A DNA stretch of 64,000 bases, taken from Leadbetterella byssophila DSM 17132. Lineage in GTDB: Bacteria > Bacteroidota > Bacteroidia > Cytophagales > Spirosomataceae. Position numbers and translations under genes: made by a program. The DNA lies in assembly GCF_000166395.1 (NCBI RefSeq), contig NC_014655.1, positions 868,001 through 932,000 on the forward strand, in the 5' to 3' direction. Positions 16,388 through 26,786 of the stretch are shown here, in pieces. The notes beneath the pieces were generated by a model. The model worked only from the letters and a program-made list of their open reading frames with translations. It was not told the origin of the DNA and ran no database searches. The first letter of the stretch is position 1. Each line of letters starts with the position of its first letter.

Positions 16388-17965
16388 TTAGAAATTAGGA
16401 TTCTGAACTATGCTTCCATTAGAAAGCTGTACTTCCGAGTGAGGAATAGGGAATAACAAATCTCTATCTTCACGGAAATTGATCCCTTTATTGCTGTTTT
16501 CTTTCTGGTTTGTTTTTTCATATTCGTCAGCCGCTGCAGATAGATTATATCTTACAAAGCTTCCGTTTGCCCCAAAAAGATTAGCGATCATCTTTTTACC
16601 GTTACTTTCTGTCCATCTACGGATATCGTACAAACGGTTAAATTCAAGTGCTAATTCCAAACGTCTTTCCGTACGAATAGCATCTCTCAATGCCGTACCG
16701 GATGCTGTTACTTCACCTAATTTGGCACGGGTTCTTACTTTATTTAAAGCAATTCTAGCCGCTGCATCATCACCAAGGGCATTACTCGCTTCTGCATACA
16801 TCAATAATACATCTGCGTAACGTAGTAAACGATGATTCAAGTTATTGAAGTTAGCATCATAAGGCACTGATCTTTCTGCACGAGGGATATAGAACTTTCT
16901 ATTGATTCTAGCTGATTTGTGTTTATCAGGCGTAATCACGTAATTCTTTCCTTCCGGAGCTGTTTCACCAGGAACATCATCTCCATGCTTAACGATAGTC
17001 CATTTCAGACGCTCTGTATCGCCAGCGTTTTTGAATGCGTTTTCTAAGTCTGAAGTAGGAAGTCCCCATGACCAACCTGAATCATCTCTAGAACCGGTGA
17101 ATACAGGCAGTCTTCCTCCAAGATTATAATTGGTAACATTACTGAACTGCACTTCGAATACAGATTCTTTTCCGTTATTTTGTGCAATAGTCCATACCTG
17201 ACCAAACTCTGGAAGTAAGTCATACTCCCCAGAATTTATAACCTCTTCTAATACAGCCTTAGCCTCTGCATACTTCTCTTGATATAGATATGCTTTACCT
17301 AAGTAACTTTGAGCAGCACCTTTTGTAGCTCTACCTAAATCTGTAGATGCATATTCGCTTTTCTTTGGAAGATCCGCGATGGCTTCTTTTAAATCTTTTT
17401 CAATTTGGGCATAGGTTTCAGCGATCGAGGCTCTCTGAATACCGATCACTTCGCTAGGAAGTTTCATTTCCAAAACCAATGGAACACCCCCGAAATTCTT
17501 CACCAATTCGAAGTAGTTGAACGCTCTCAAGAACTTAGCTTCTGCTATGATTCTTTTCTTCAAGCTTTCGTTAGAAATAGGAGCATCTGCTACTTTATTG
17601 ATGACGATATTACATCTCAATATAGCTTTGTAGCGGTATTGCCAATAATTACTAATCGGACCATCCTGGGCTGGGTTATCGTAATGCGCCATACGGATCC
17701 AGTCGCTTTGAGACTGAGTAGTATTACCCATCCAAAGGTCATCTGTAGACATTTCAAAACCCACGTTAGGAGCAGCTATTTGCCACCAATCATCCCAAAA
17801 AATTCCTTGGTAAGCTCCGCTTAATTGTTTCAAGCTTTCTTCCTCATTTTGGAAGTAGGTATCCAGGTTTTCCTGACCTAATACGGGCTCTTGAAGGAAA
17901 TCAGAACAACTGCTGGTTCCGATCAACAATGCCGCACATAAAGCTGTTTTAATTATATTCTTCAT
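16388..17965 (-). CDS. SusD/RagB family nutrient-binding lipoprotein
   Basis: The 525-residue protein has a lipoprotein signal (LLIGTSSCSDFLQEP), the N-terminal SusD_like segment with helical TPR repeats, and the C-terminal SusD_RagB domain (RLLRYADVLLMYAEASNALG, TERRLELALEFNRLYDIRRW). It ends with LLFPIPHSEVQLSNG...QNPNF, the family hallmark. It sits on the cell surface as the lid of the SusC transporter and binds the glycan. The start is 7 nt downstream of the susC stop, in the same operon. Confidence 0.95.
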   Translation of the reverse strand: MKNIIKTALCAALLIGTSSCSDFLQEPVLGQENLDTYFQNEEESLKQLSGAYQGIFWDDWWQIAAPNVGFEMSTDDLWMGNTTQSQSDWIRMAHYDNPAQDGPISNYWQYRYKAILRCNIVINKVADAPISNESLKKRIIAEAKFLRAFNYFELVKNFGGVPLVLEMKLPSEVIGIQRASIAETYAQIEKDLKEAIADLPKKSEYASTDLGRATKGAAQSYLGKAYLYQEKYAEAKAVLEEVINSGEYDLLPEFGQVWTIAQNNGKESVFEVQFSNVTNYNLGGRLPVFTGSRDDSGWSWGLPTSDLENAFKNAGDTERLKWTIVKHGDDVPGETAPEGKNYVITPDKHKSARINRKFYIPRAERSVPYDANFNNLNHRLLRYADVLLMYAEASNALGDDAAARIALNKVRTRAKLGEVTASGTALRDAIRTERRLELALEFNRLYDIRRWTESNGKKMIANLFGANGSFVRYNLSAAADEYEKTNQKENSNKGINFREDRDLLFPIPHSEVQLSNGSIVQNPNF

Positions 17966-17972
17966 CGTCTAA

Positions 17973-20900
17973 TTAAAAGTTAATGTTTACACCTAATAAG
18001 AAACTCTTAGGATTTGGATAAGCCAAATTGTCAATACCGCTCTCCAATACACTGCCCATAGCGGCACCTTCAGGATCTAGCCCGCTATAGTTGGTGATGG
18101 TAAATAGGTTTTGAGCAGAAGCAGACACACGAACATTCAAACCTTTGGTTAAAGAAGAAGGAATGTTGTAGCCTAACTGGATCAATTTAGCTCTCAAGTA
18201 TGAACCATCTTCTACAAAGAATGAAGACACTCTTCTGAAGTTTAAGTTTCTGTCATTTACTGACAATCTAGGGTAGAAGTTAGTACTTCCTTCACCTCTC
18301 CAAGCCTTATCATAAGCATCAGCATAAACGTTTTGACCGTTTGTTCCGGCATAGAATCCACCTTTGGCACTGTTATAGATATCATTTCCGAAGGTACCGT
18401 AGAAGTTAGTCACTAGATCAAAGTTCTTGTATGCCAGTTTTAGGTTAAGACCTAACATCAAATTTGGGAAGGCATTTCCTATGTACGTTTTATCTTTATC
18501 ATCAAGTACACCATCATTGTTCAAATCTTTGAAACGGATATCCCCTGGTACGGCATTAGGTTGTAATAAATCTCCTCTCTCACTAGTGTGGCTGTTGATT
18601 TCCGTTTGGTTTTGGAAGATACCATCTGCAATGAAGCCGTAGAAGCGACTGATTTCTGCACCTTCTTCATTTCTTACGATGTAATCATTGAAGAATCCAC
18701 CTCTTAGGATTGGAGTGTTATCTACAAGCGTCAAAGCTTTGTTTTTAACGGAAGATAGGTTTACACCTACTTCATAGTTGAAATCATTGCTAGCTTTATC
18801 TCTCCAGTTGGCTGAAAATTCCCAACCGCGCGCCTGCATACTACCAATGTTCGTCATCATTTCTCCCGCCCACATTGGGTATCCTAGAATAGAGAGGTTC
18901 TGACGAGCCATCAACATGTCTTTCGACTTTTTAGTAAACCAATCAGCCACGATGTTCAAACGGTTATTCAGGAAGCTCGCGTCCACACCGAAGTTGTAAT
19001 CCTCAACGGTTTCCCAAGTCAATAGTCTATTGCCCACTAAACTAATGGCGGTACCTACGTTTCTATCTCCATTAAATACATAGTCAGCCGCACCTATCAA
19101 ATTCAAATACAAGTTAGGATTGATGCTTTGGTTACCTACACGACCCCAGCCCGCACGAATTTTCAGATCACTAAACACATTCAAATCCTTTAAGAAAGCT
19201 TCTTCAGATGCTCTCCAAGCCAATGAAACTGCAGGGAATGTAGCATATTTATTACCTTCAGGGAATTTAGAAGAACCGTCAACACGGAAGGAAGCCGTAA
19301 CGTAGTACTTGCTATCATAGTTATACATGGCTCTACCCAAGTAAGACATCAAGGATGTGAAAGTATTTGAACCTGAGGCCGCCTCATTAAGCGTACCAGC
19401 ACTTACATACTGAAGGTTAGGGTGGTTACTAGGAATTCCGGCTCTTGAACCGTTGATCCAATAATCCGCGAAACGCTCCATAGTAAAACCTCCCATCAAG
19501 TTTACATTGTGCTTATTAGAGAAGGTAGTGTTGTAGTTCAATGTATTTGTCCAGTTCCAATCTACCCAGTGGCTAACATTACGGGAAGCAGAAGCCAAGT
19601 CATTTCTTTCCAGGTTATCGATGAAGAATTTAGGTGTAAAGCTATCGCTCATTCTAAATCTTGCATTTACACTGTACTGTGTCCTTGCGATCAATCCTTT
19701 GATAGGCTCAATGCTTAGGAAAGGGATCATCATCATACCGTACTCGTTACTGCCACTATTTTGACGAGCTACAGATGCTACAGGGTTCCATTCTTGGTTA
19801 TTGTATGAACGTGCATAATTATTAAATGGATTAGAATCCCAAAGGTTCTCTGCTTTTAATACAGGAGTAGTTGGGTCCATCTTCATCGCAGCACCGAACA
19901 GATTAGGCGTATCTTTCCAAGTCTCGAACTTCGGAGCCATATTGATACCGGCTTTCACATAAGAGTTGAAGTTATATTCCGTATTGAAACGTGCTGTAAA
20001 TCTTTCCCATTTACCTACATCAAATTGAGATTTCTCGCCAAAGTAACCTACGGAACCGCTATATACGAATTTCTTATCTCCGCCTTGGAAGCTGAAGTTA
20101 TAGTTCTGAGTATATCCGGTCTTAACCGTTTGATCCCACCAATCCGTGTTGATACCTAAACCTTCCGGAGTGTTCCATACCGGAACATTCCCGTCATTGG
20201 TGTATCTTTCTTTGAATACCTTCTCGAAAGTAGAAGCGTCAGCCAAGTTAGGCTTATTTACTGTGGTGAAACCGTAATTCGCATTTAAAGTAAACTTGGT
20301 TTTACCTTGACTACCTTTCTTGGTAGTAATCATAATCACACCGTTTGAACCTCTGGTACCGTAGATGGCAGCAGCAGAAGCATCTTTTAACACTTCTATG
20401 CTTTCAATCTCATCCTGATTAAGGAAGTTGATGTTGTTTCCCACCGGGAAGCCGTCCACTACGTAAAGAGGATCTGAACCGTTAATGGTAGTTACCCCAC
20501 GTATGATAACTCTAGGAGTAGCTCCAGGACCACCTGCAGACGTAATTTGGACCCCGTTAGCTTTACCCTGCATAGATAGCATGGCATTACCTGCATTCAT
20601 GGTTTTCAATTCATCGCCTTTTACAGAAGTAATGGAGCTGGTAAGGTCTGATTTCTTTACCACACCATAACCTATAACCACCACTTCCTCCATTAATTTG
20701 GTATCACTATCTAGATACACATCTATGGTTTGCTGACCATTATAAGGTATTTCTTTAGTGACAAAACCTACCATAGTAAATACCAGCACTCCTTGGCTAT
20801 TCTTAACCGAAAGGGTATAATTTCCGTCGATATCACTCATGGCAGCGGATGTTCCGCCTTTCTCTCTAACGGTAGCACCGATTAGGGGCTCGTTATCTCC

Positions 20901-20981
20901 CATGATTTTACCTGTTATGGTGATTTGGGCATTAGCAGCCGTGACCATCACCATGAACATCCATACTAATAGTTTCTTCAT
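17973..20981 (-). CDS. SusC/RagA family TonB-linked outer membrane transporter
   Basis: The 1002-residue protein has a signal peptide ending ANAQ, a carboxypeptidase-regulatory-like domain (about 20-105; GKIMGDNEPLIGATVREKG), a TonB box region (MEEVVVIGYG) and a plug (about 115-225; PLYVVDGFPVGNNINFLN, EVLKDASAAAIYGTRGSNGV). A 22-stranded barrel follows, ending in VNINF. It imports oligosaccharides into the periplasm with energy from TonB. The start is 3 nt after the stop of the upstream surface lipoprotein gene, so translation is coupled. Confidence 0.96.
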   Translation of the reverse strand: MKKLLVWMFMVMVTAANAQITITGKIMGDNEPLIGATVREKGGTSAAMSDIDGNYTLSVKNSQGVLVFTMVGFVTKEIPYNGQQTIDVYLDSDTKLMEEVVVIGYGVVKKSDLTSSITSVKGDELKTMNAGNAMLSMQGKANGVQITSAGGPGATPRVIIRGVTTINGSDPLYVVDGFPVGNNINFLNQDEIESIEVLKDASAAAIYGTRGSNGVIMITTKKGSQGKTKFTLNANYGFTTVNKPNLADASTFEKVFKERYTNDGNVPVWNTPEGLGINTDWWDQTVKTGYTQNYNFSFQGGDKKFVYSGSVGYFGEKSQFDVGKWERFTARFNTEYNFNSYVKAGINMAPKFETWKDTPNLFGAAMKMDPTTPVLKAENLWDSNPFNNYARSYNNQEWNPVASVARQNSGSNEYGMMMIPFLSIEPIKGLIARTQYSVNARFRMSDSFTPKFFIDNLERNDLASASRNVSHWVDWNWTNTLNYNTTFSNKHNVNLMGGFTMERFADYWINGSRAGIPSNHPNLQYVSAGTLNEAASGSNTFTSLMSYLGRAMYNYDSKYYVTASFRVDGSSKFPEGNKYATFPAVSLAWRASEEAFLKDLNVFSDLKIRAGWGRVGNQSINPNLYLNLIGAADYVFNGDRNVGTAISLVGNRLLTWETVEDYNFGVDASFLNNRLNIVADWFTKKSKDMLMARQNLSILGYPMWAGEMMTNIGSMQARGWEFSANWRDKASNDFNYEVGVNLSSVKNKALTLVDNTPILRGGFFNDYIVRNEEGAEISRFYGFIADGIFQNQTEINSHTSERGDLLQPNAVPGDIRFKDLNNDGVLDDKDKTYIGNAFPNLMLGLNLKLAYKNFDLVTNFYGTFGNDIYNSAKGGFYAGTNGQNVYADAYDKAWRGEGSTNFYPRLSVNDRNLNFRRVSSFFVEDGSYLRAKLIQLGYNIPSSLTKGLNVRVSASAQNLFTITNYSGLDPEGAAMGSVLESGIDNLAYPNPKSFLLGVNINF

Positions 20982-20984
20982 GTT

Positions 20985-22412
20985 TTAATTTTTTGGAAAG
21001 AATTGTGATCTTTTTAAATGTGTATCAAACTTGAATACATATCTACCACTGGTTTTAATGGTCCATTTGCCAGGATTTTCTCCTCCATTAGACACATTGC
21101 TTTCAGGATCATTTGATCTGTCCCAACGCCAGAATGGTTCAGGCCACCATCCCCATGAATGCTGTGCAGAGATGATAAACTCTACTACAGTACCAGCGGT
21201 TAAGTTCATTTCAGCAGTAAATAGGAATTTGTTTTCACTGTCTTGAGTTAAGATCAATGGCTCCGCAGGGTTCCAGTTGCCAGCATCAGGTAATCCTGCA
21301 CCTACAAGGCCAATTTGAAGGGGAATTGAGCCTTCACCAGGACGAGTAGGATCTAATAAAATAGGAGTTCCAATGGCCAGAGGCTTGTCGGCAGGAGTGT
21401 ATGTTCCTACATGATATTCACCTGATTTCACATTGAATTTGATTTCATAATAGCCTTTGCTTCCTAATACTATAGGCTTAGAAATCTCTGGATCGTCTGT
21501 TAATACTTTGCTATTCTCTGGATCAATACCAAAGGCAATAGGAGCGAAGTCCGTTTTTTGAGGTAAGAAACGTAGTTCTACACCCGCTTTCTCTGCATAG
21601 TATCTGGCTCTATATGTAAATGGAGCAGTTCTCTCTATTAACATAGGTCTGCCGAAGACGTCAGAGTTTAATAAAGCTGCATCATCCACGTCAGACAGAT
21701 ACATCTTAGGGAAGTCTGGCATTTCTGAAACTCGAATGATACTTTGTTTTTCAGTAGAAAGACCCGCTTTATCTGTAGCCTTCAATTGTAGCGTGTAGGC
21801 TGCCACTGCAGCTGGAAGGTTGATACCTTCTATAAAGGATAGTGATTTTCCTTCCACACGTACTTCTTTTTCGTAGTTCAACTCAGGAATGCTAACTTTT
21901 ACTACATCAAGAGCCTTGTTATCCTCTACATTGAACTTCACATTTAAGCGAGTAGATGGCTTCAGAAGAACCGTAATTTCCTGATCAGGAGAAACCGTGA
22001 AAACCGGTGCGTCAAAGTCTCCATCCATACTTACTATAACAGTAGAAGTAGACGTTCTTCCACCCAAATCCGTTACCGTAATTTCAAGCGGAAATTGGTC
22101 GCCTTTGATATCTGCAGGAACTTTGAATTTATAGTTTAAATCATATTCGTGAACAATTCCAACCAATGTCAAATCAATGGTTTTATTCAAATGGAAGTCA
22201 CTATTCTTTAAATTAACCGAACGAAGTCCATCATTATCCGTAATTTTGGCCTTGATAATGAATTCTCGACCGGGTTCAGTAGCAATCTTCTCTGTCTCAG
22301 TTAGGAGTCCCGGAGGAAGACCGTCTACGTCAATGAAGTCGTCGTCTTTCTCGCAACTACTTAATAAGAAGAGCGATAAGAGGAGCATGTTGAAGTACTT
22401 TCTCATTAACAT
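20985..22412 (-). CDS. PUL surface lipoprotein, SusE/SusF-like glycan-binding candidate
   Basis: The 475-residue protein has a lipoprotein signal (LLLSLFLLSSCEKDDD). Ig-like beta-sandwich repeats follow (KAKITDNDGLRSVNL and later KFNVEDNKALDVVKV), then a C-terminal SusE/SusF-type region (about 300-475; GYYEIKFNVKSGEYHVGTY, WWPEPFWRWDRS) rich in exposed Trp. This suggests a surface glycan-binding protein that captures substrate for SusC/D. It is unusual in being the first gene of the operon, ahead of susC. The ATG at 22410-22412 has a second ATG two codons later, either of which could be used. A TAATTTTG box lies 33 nt upstream. Confidence 0.75.
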   Translation of the reverse strand: MLMRKYFNMLLLSLFLLSSCEKDDDFIDVDGLPPGLLTETEKIATEPGREFIIKAKITDNDGLRSVNLKNSDFHLNKTIDLTLVGIVHEYDLNYKFKVPADIKGDQFPLEITVTDLGGRTSTSTVIVSMDGDFDAPVFTVSPDQEITVLLKPSTRLNVKFNVEDNKALDVVKVSIPELNYEKEVRVEGKSLSFIEGINLPAAVAAYTLQLKATDKAGLSTEKQSIIRVSEMPDFPKMYLSDVDDAALLNSDVFGRPMLIERTAPFTYRARYYAEKAGVELRFLPQKTDFAPIAFGIDPENSKVLTDDPEISKPIVLGSKGYYEIKFNVKSGEYHVGTYTPADKPLAIGTPILLDPTRPGEGSIPLQIGLVGAGLPDAGNWNPAEPLILTQDSENKFLFTAEMNLTAGTVVEFIISAQHSWGWWPEPFWRWDRSNDPESNVSNGGENPGKWTIKTSGRYVFKFDTHLKRSQFFPKN

Positions 22413-22445
22413 ATTAAGTTTTATTTAATCTTGGAATTTTTATAG

Positions 22446-22453
22446 CAAAATTA
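22446..22453 (-). promoter_or_regulatory. -7 box of the PUL operon
   Basis: TAATTTTG on the minus strand matches TAnnTTTG exactly, 33 nt before the first PUL gene. It is in the 134-bp divergent region shared with the HTCS gene, so the HTCS probably binds upstream of it. Confidence 0.6.
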
Positions 22454-22546
22454 CTTCGATCGGAAACCTTCAGATGGTATAAATTCCGGTCATTTTAGAT
22501 ATACAAATCAGTCAAAATGGGAATATTTATAAAAAAGTGAGGATAG

Positions 22547-25500
22547 ATGCGGGAAAAACTTAAGTATTGGATCATCTTGTTATGGGTACCCTTACACCTA
22601 CATGCCCAAACCCGTCATCTTGGAATAGTACAAGGTTTATCTAACAATTATGTGCTCAGTATCAGCCAGGATTCCGAGGGCTTAATCTGGTTAGCTACAG
22701 AGGACGGATTGAACAGATTTAACGGGAAATCCTTCAAGGTTTTCCGAAAGTCAGAGGGCGGAATTTCAGCTAATGAACTGAACAAGGTCTATGCAGATGA
22801 ATCCGGAGTATGGATAGCTACCCAAAGAGCCGGACTACAATGTCTGGATCCAAAGTCAGAATCGTTCAAGAGTTATGTTCATGAGGCCCAAAATCCCCAG
22901 TCCATAATGACAAATGACGTGACTGATATATCTCCTTCAAGACAGGGATATCTATGGATAGCTACCTATCACAGAGGAGTGGCATTAATGGACAAAACAA
23001 AGGGCACATTTACTCCATTACAGATCAAAAATCTACCAGATGATAAAACCTGGGCGGTAAAGGAAGATCCCAAAGGTTTACTTTATATAGGTCATGCGAC
23101 TCAAGGGCTTAGTATCGTCCGACTGAAAGATAAGAATGTCACCCGTATCCAACAAAATCACGGCCTACCCGGAAATACCGTCAGAGCCATATTTATTGAC
23201 CACCTGGGGCATGTGTGGATAGGTACGAACGAAGGACTAGCTCTCTTCAGAAATGGAGAGATAAAAGCCTATAAAAACTTGGGGCAAGTATATAGCATAG
23301 GACAATTAGCGGATGGTCGACTATGGATAGCAACTGAAAAATCCGGTCTGCATTTTTTAGATTTAAGGCAAAATCTGGATCCTGCTAAAATTAAGTTTGA
23401 AAGTGTAAAGGAATTAGCAGGTAAAAGTATCCGAACGGTTCTTCAAGATAAGTTCCAAAACCTCTGGGTAGGAAGTTATGGAGACGGAGTTTACTTCCTG
23501 CCGCATAGAAAAGCATATTTCAAGAATTACAGGCCGCAGAAGTATCCTACAGCTTGGGGTCTAGCAATTGATGAAAACAATAGGTTATGGGCAGGTACAG
23601 ATGGAGGTGGTATTGATATCTTAGGAGTAAAAAATATCCAGTTACCAGACAATGCCGTCATCTCCGCTTTCAGAGATAGATTAGGACAAATTTGGATAGG
23701 AACCTTCCAAGGTGGAGCCTTTTCTTTCACTTCCCAAGGCCAAAAACTTACCCATCTGGAAGTAGCCGGAGTCAACAAAGATATCCGTTGCTTTTTTGAG
23801 GATAAATCCGGTCAACTGTGGATTGGAACAAGTTCAGGGCTCTTGCATCAAAAATCAAATACCCTCTATACTGCAGAAAATTCAGGCTTGTCTAGCAACC
23901 TAGTACGTGCAGGCTTGCAGGATAGGAAGGGGAATTATTGGATAGGCACATTTGGCGACGGCCTCCAGATTCTAGACTCTAAGATGCGAAGAATTAAGGA
24001 ATTTAGGACAGACAATGGTTTTCCCTCCAATACAGTAAATCATATTTTAGAAGATAGGAATGGCAACATTTGGGTGGCCTCAGGTGAAGGCCTTGTCAGG
24101 TTTAGTCCTAAGGGAGAAATGAAAATCTACCGGGAACCTCTGCACAATCAACATATACGGGCCATAGCGGAAGATGAGGCAGGGGATATCTGGTTCTCCA
24201 CTATAGCGGGAATTTCAAAGTATGTTAGAAACTCAGAGAAAATCATAAACTATTGGGGACATGAAGGTATGCCAAAAGGAGATTTTATGAGCGGTTCAGT
24301 GGCTCAGGATGCCCATGGCTTCCTGTATTTCGGCTCCCAAGATGGAGTTTGTTACTTTCATCCCAGCCAGGTACCTGCCGTCCTGCCAACCCGAAAGCCC
24401 GTCTTTACTGATTTTAGTGTATATGATGATTTGGCACAAAACCGACAAAAAATCATACCCTTACAAGATGTAGTGACCTTATCTCATAACGAAAACACCT
24501 TTACGATTGGCTTTAATACTTTAGACTTTGCGCAGGAGGGTGTTACAGAGTATGCCTACAGTCTAGAAGGATTGAATGAGCAATGGTACAATACTGAAGG
24601 AGAGACGTACGTGACCTTCAGAAACTTATCTCCGGGTGATTATACCCTTCGTTTAAAATCAGGCATCAAGGACCAAGGATGGGGAGAAGAATATGCTACT
24701 ATGGAAATCAGAATCCAACCGCCATTTTGGGCCAGTTGGTGGGCAAAACTACTCTATCTAGGACTTGCAGCCGCGATCATTGTCTACCTGTTGAGGTTTT
24801 ATGCTCGAAAAATGGAACTGGAGAACTCTCTTTTGATAGAAAAGAGGGATCACCAAAAGGATCAAGAATTGCATCTGGAAAGAATTCGGTTCTTTACCAA
24901 TATCACCCATGAACTAAGGACTCCACTAACCTTGATACTAGGGCCATTAGAGGATCTTCTTAATGAGAAGACCTTGTGCGAAGCACACAAAAGTAAGGTG
25001 TCAGTCATACATAAAAGTTCTTTACGACTTCTAGCACTTATCAATCAGATCTTAGATTTCCAAAAGACCCAGAGTCAGTTGCGAAAGTTGAATCTGATTC
25101 CTGGGGATCTCTCTTTAGCTGTATTTGAGATAGGGAAGAAGTATCAGGATTTGAATAGAAATGAGGAGATTCACTTGGAATTAGATGTACCGGAATGGAA
25201 TGATAAGATCTATTTTGATGAAGAAGTTTTACATATCGTTTTGGAAAATCTTCTTTCCAATGCATTCAAATACACTCAAAAAGGGGAGATCCGCTTGGAG
25301 TTACAGAAATCTGGAGACTCCTGGGTGAAAATCCAAGTGAGTGATACGGGGAAAGGTATACCACCTGCCTCTTTGGACAAGATATTTGAACGGTATTATC
25401 AAGTTGAAGAGGATTCAAAAGTATCCGGAACAGGGATAGGATTAGCATTAGTCAAAAGTTTGGTTGAGCTTCATTTAGGAAAGATAGAAGTGAGCAGCGA

Positions 25501-26326
25501 ACTAGGTAAAGGTTCGAGCTTTACGGTGTACCTTCCCTATAAAACGCCGGTCAAAAACGAAGAAAAAACCTCCGATAAGCCACAAATCCTGGTGGTAGAG
25601 GATCATACTGACCTCCGAGATTATATCGCAGAAACCCTTAAGGAGAAGTTTCAGGTGATTGTGGCTGCTAATGGACAAGAAGGCCTCAGACTAGCCAAAG
25701 AGCATATGCCGGAACTCATCATCACAGATTTGATGATGCCTGTCATGGACGGTATGAGTTTGAGCAGAAAACTTAGAGAAAATATTCACACCAGTCATAT
25801 TCCCATTATCCTTTTGACCGCAAAAGATACTACGGAAGATAGGATAGAGGGGTATGAATTAGGGATTGCCTCTTACTTAACCAAGCCGTTCTCTGCACAA
25901 CTGGTGATCTCCCGTATCGAAAATCTTCTGGATGCCCAAAAGAAACTGGTGAAGGAAGTAAAAGAAAGTGGGGAGACTACACCTACTTTAAGTCGTATTG
26001 ACAAAGAATTTCTCAGTAAAGTAAAACAGAGAATTGAAGCTAATCTGGAAATGGAAAAGCTGGATGTAGAATTCCTGGCGGCAGGAATGCACATGAGTCA
26101 TTCTACCTTATATAGAAAGATCAAAGCATTAACCGGAGGATCTGTAAATGAGTTTATTCGTAAGGTTAAGATGCAAAAAGCAGCTGAATATTTGAGTACA
26201 GGAGAGTTTACGGTTTCAGAAGTGTCCTTTAAGGTAGGAATTTCCAGTATGCTTTACTTTAGACAGTGTTTCAAAGAAGAATTTGGAACAAATCCTTCAG
26301 AATATATAAAGAATTCTAGAACATAG
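22547..26326 (+). CDS. HTCS hybrid two-component system regulator of the PUL
   Basis: The 1259-residue protein combines all parts of a phosphorelay. A signal peptide (about 1-20) is followed by two-component propeller repeats (about 25-620; many LWIGT/IWVAS-type repeats) and a Y_Y_Y domain (about 640-725; YAYSLEGLNEQWYNT). A transmembrane helix is at about 735-755. HisKA has H788 in NITHELRTPLTLI, and HATPase has GTGIGLALVKSLV. The receiver has D1061 in IITDLMMPVMDG, and an AraC HTH is at about 1150-1255. It senses a glycan breakdown product in the periplasm and activates the divergent operon. Confidence 0.97.
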   Translation: MREKLKYWIILLWVPLHLHAQTRHLGIVQGLSNNYVLSISQDSEGLIWLATEDGLNRFNGKSFKVFRKSEGGISANELNKVYADESGVWIATQRAGLQCLDPKSESFKSYVHEAQNPQSIMTNDVTDISPSRQGYLWIATYHRGVALMDKTKGTFTPLQIKNLPDDKTWAVKEDPKGLLYIGHATQGLSIVRLKDKNVTRIQQNHGLPGNTVRAIFIDHLGHVWIGTNEGLALFRNGEIKAYKNLGQVYSIGQLADGRLWIATEKSGLHFLDLRQNLDPAKIKFESVKELAGKSIRTVLQDKFQNLWVGSYGDGVYFLPHRKAYFKNYRPQKYPTAWGLAIDENNRLWAGTDGGGIDILGVKNIQLPDNAVISAFRDRLGQIWIGTFQGGAFSFTSQGQKLTHLEVAGVNKDIRCFFEDKSGQLWIGTSSGLLHQKSNTLYTAENSGLSSNLVRAGLQDRKGNYWIGTFGDGLQILDSKMRRIKEFRTDNGFPSNTVNHILEDRNGNIWVASGEGLVRFSPKGEMKIYREPLHNQHIRAIAEDEAGDIWFSTIAGISKYVRNSEKIINYWGHEGMPKGDFMSGSVAQDAHGFLYFGSQDGVCYFHPSQVPAVLPTRKPVFTDFSVYDDLAQNRQKIIPLQDVVTLSHNENTFTIGFNTLDFAQEGVTEYAYSLEGLNEQWYNTEGETYVTFRNLSPGDYTLRLKSGIKDQGWGEEYATMEIRIQPPFWASWWAKLLYLGLAAAIIVYLLRFYARKMELENSLLIEKRDHQKDQELHLERIRFFTNITHELRTPLTLILGPLEDLLNEKTLCEAHKSKVSVIHKSSLRLLALINQILDFQKTQSQLRKLNLIPGDLSLAVFEIGKKYQDLNRNEEIHLELDVPEWNDKIYFDEEVLHIVLENLLSNAFKYTQKGEIRLELQKSGDSWVKIQVSDTGKGIPPASLDKIFERYYQVEEDSKVSGTGIGLALVKSLVELHLGKIEVSSELGKGSSFTVYLPYKTPVKNEEKTSDKPQILVVEDHTDLRDYIAETLKEKFQVIVAANGQEGLRLAKEHMPELIITDLMMPVMDGMSLSRKLRENIHTSHIPIILLTAKDTTEDRIEGYELGIASYLTKPFSAQLVISRIENLLDAQKKLVKEVKESGETTPTLSRIDKEFLSKVKQRIEANLEMEKLDVEFLAAGMHMSHSTLYRKIKALTGGSVNEFIRKVKMQKAAEYLSTGEFTVSEVSFKVGISSMLYFRQCFKEEFGTNPSEYIKNSRT

Positions 26327-26687
26327 AATGTACACCTATGGGATTCCCTTCTGAGTCCATCAGGAGGGAATAATACCCAAAATCCTCTATGCCGGATTTT
26401 TCTTGAATGATCTTTCCTCCTGCAGCAAGGACCTTGGATTCTTCTATACTACAATCTTTGGAACTAAAATAAACTATAGTGCCCCCTGATCCGGGTTGTA
26501 AATGAGGATTTTTTACCAAAGCTATTCCCGGATGATTATCAAAGCTACCGAAGACATACATTTGGATCTCAGAGTCAATTCCTTCCATGGGAATTTCATT
26601 CAGTTCCACTGAAAATACTGATTCGTAGAAGCTTCTGGCTCTATCCATATCTTCTACATAGATCTCAATCCATGATAAGGGGCTCAT
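26316..26687 (-). CDS. VOC family protein
   Basis: The 123-residue protein shows the VOC module pair. SWIEIYVEDMDRARSFYESV is an archetypal first strand and helix, and the second module reads GTIVYFSSKDCSIEESKV, ending with DSEGNPIGVHS. Predicted metal-ligand positions include the late Glu/His. The function (isomerase, lyase or binding) cannot be assigned. Its stop overlaps the HTCS stop by 11 bp in convergent orientation. It is followed on the minus side by nothing co-transcribed, because the M42 terminator at 26736-26766 lies upstream of it. Confidence 0.88.
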   Translation of the reverse strand: MSPLSWIEIYVEDMDRARSFYESVFSVELNEIPMEGIDSEIQMYVFGSFDNHPGIALVKNPHLQPGSGGTIVYFSSKDCSIEESKVLAAGGKIIQEKSGIEDFGYYSLLMDSEGNPIGVHSMF

Positions 26688-26735
26688 TTTACATTACTTA
26701 TATAAAGAAAGTTAAGAAAAATTTTCCATATAAAC

Positions 26736-26766
26736 AAGAAAAGGCGACCCTTTTTTAGGTCGCCTT
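26736..26766 (-). terminator. Terminator after the M42 peptidase gene
   Basis: AAGGCGACC (26741-26749) pairs with GGTCGCCTT (26758-26766). On the minus strand TTTTCTTG follows the stem. It is 20 nt after the peptidase stop. Confidence 0.8.
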
Positions 26767-26786
26767 CTACTCGCCATAATTCAGCC

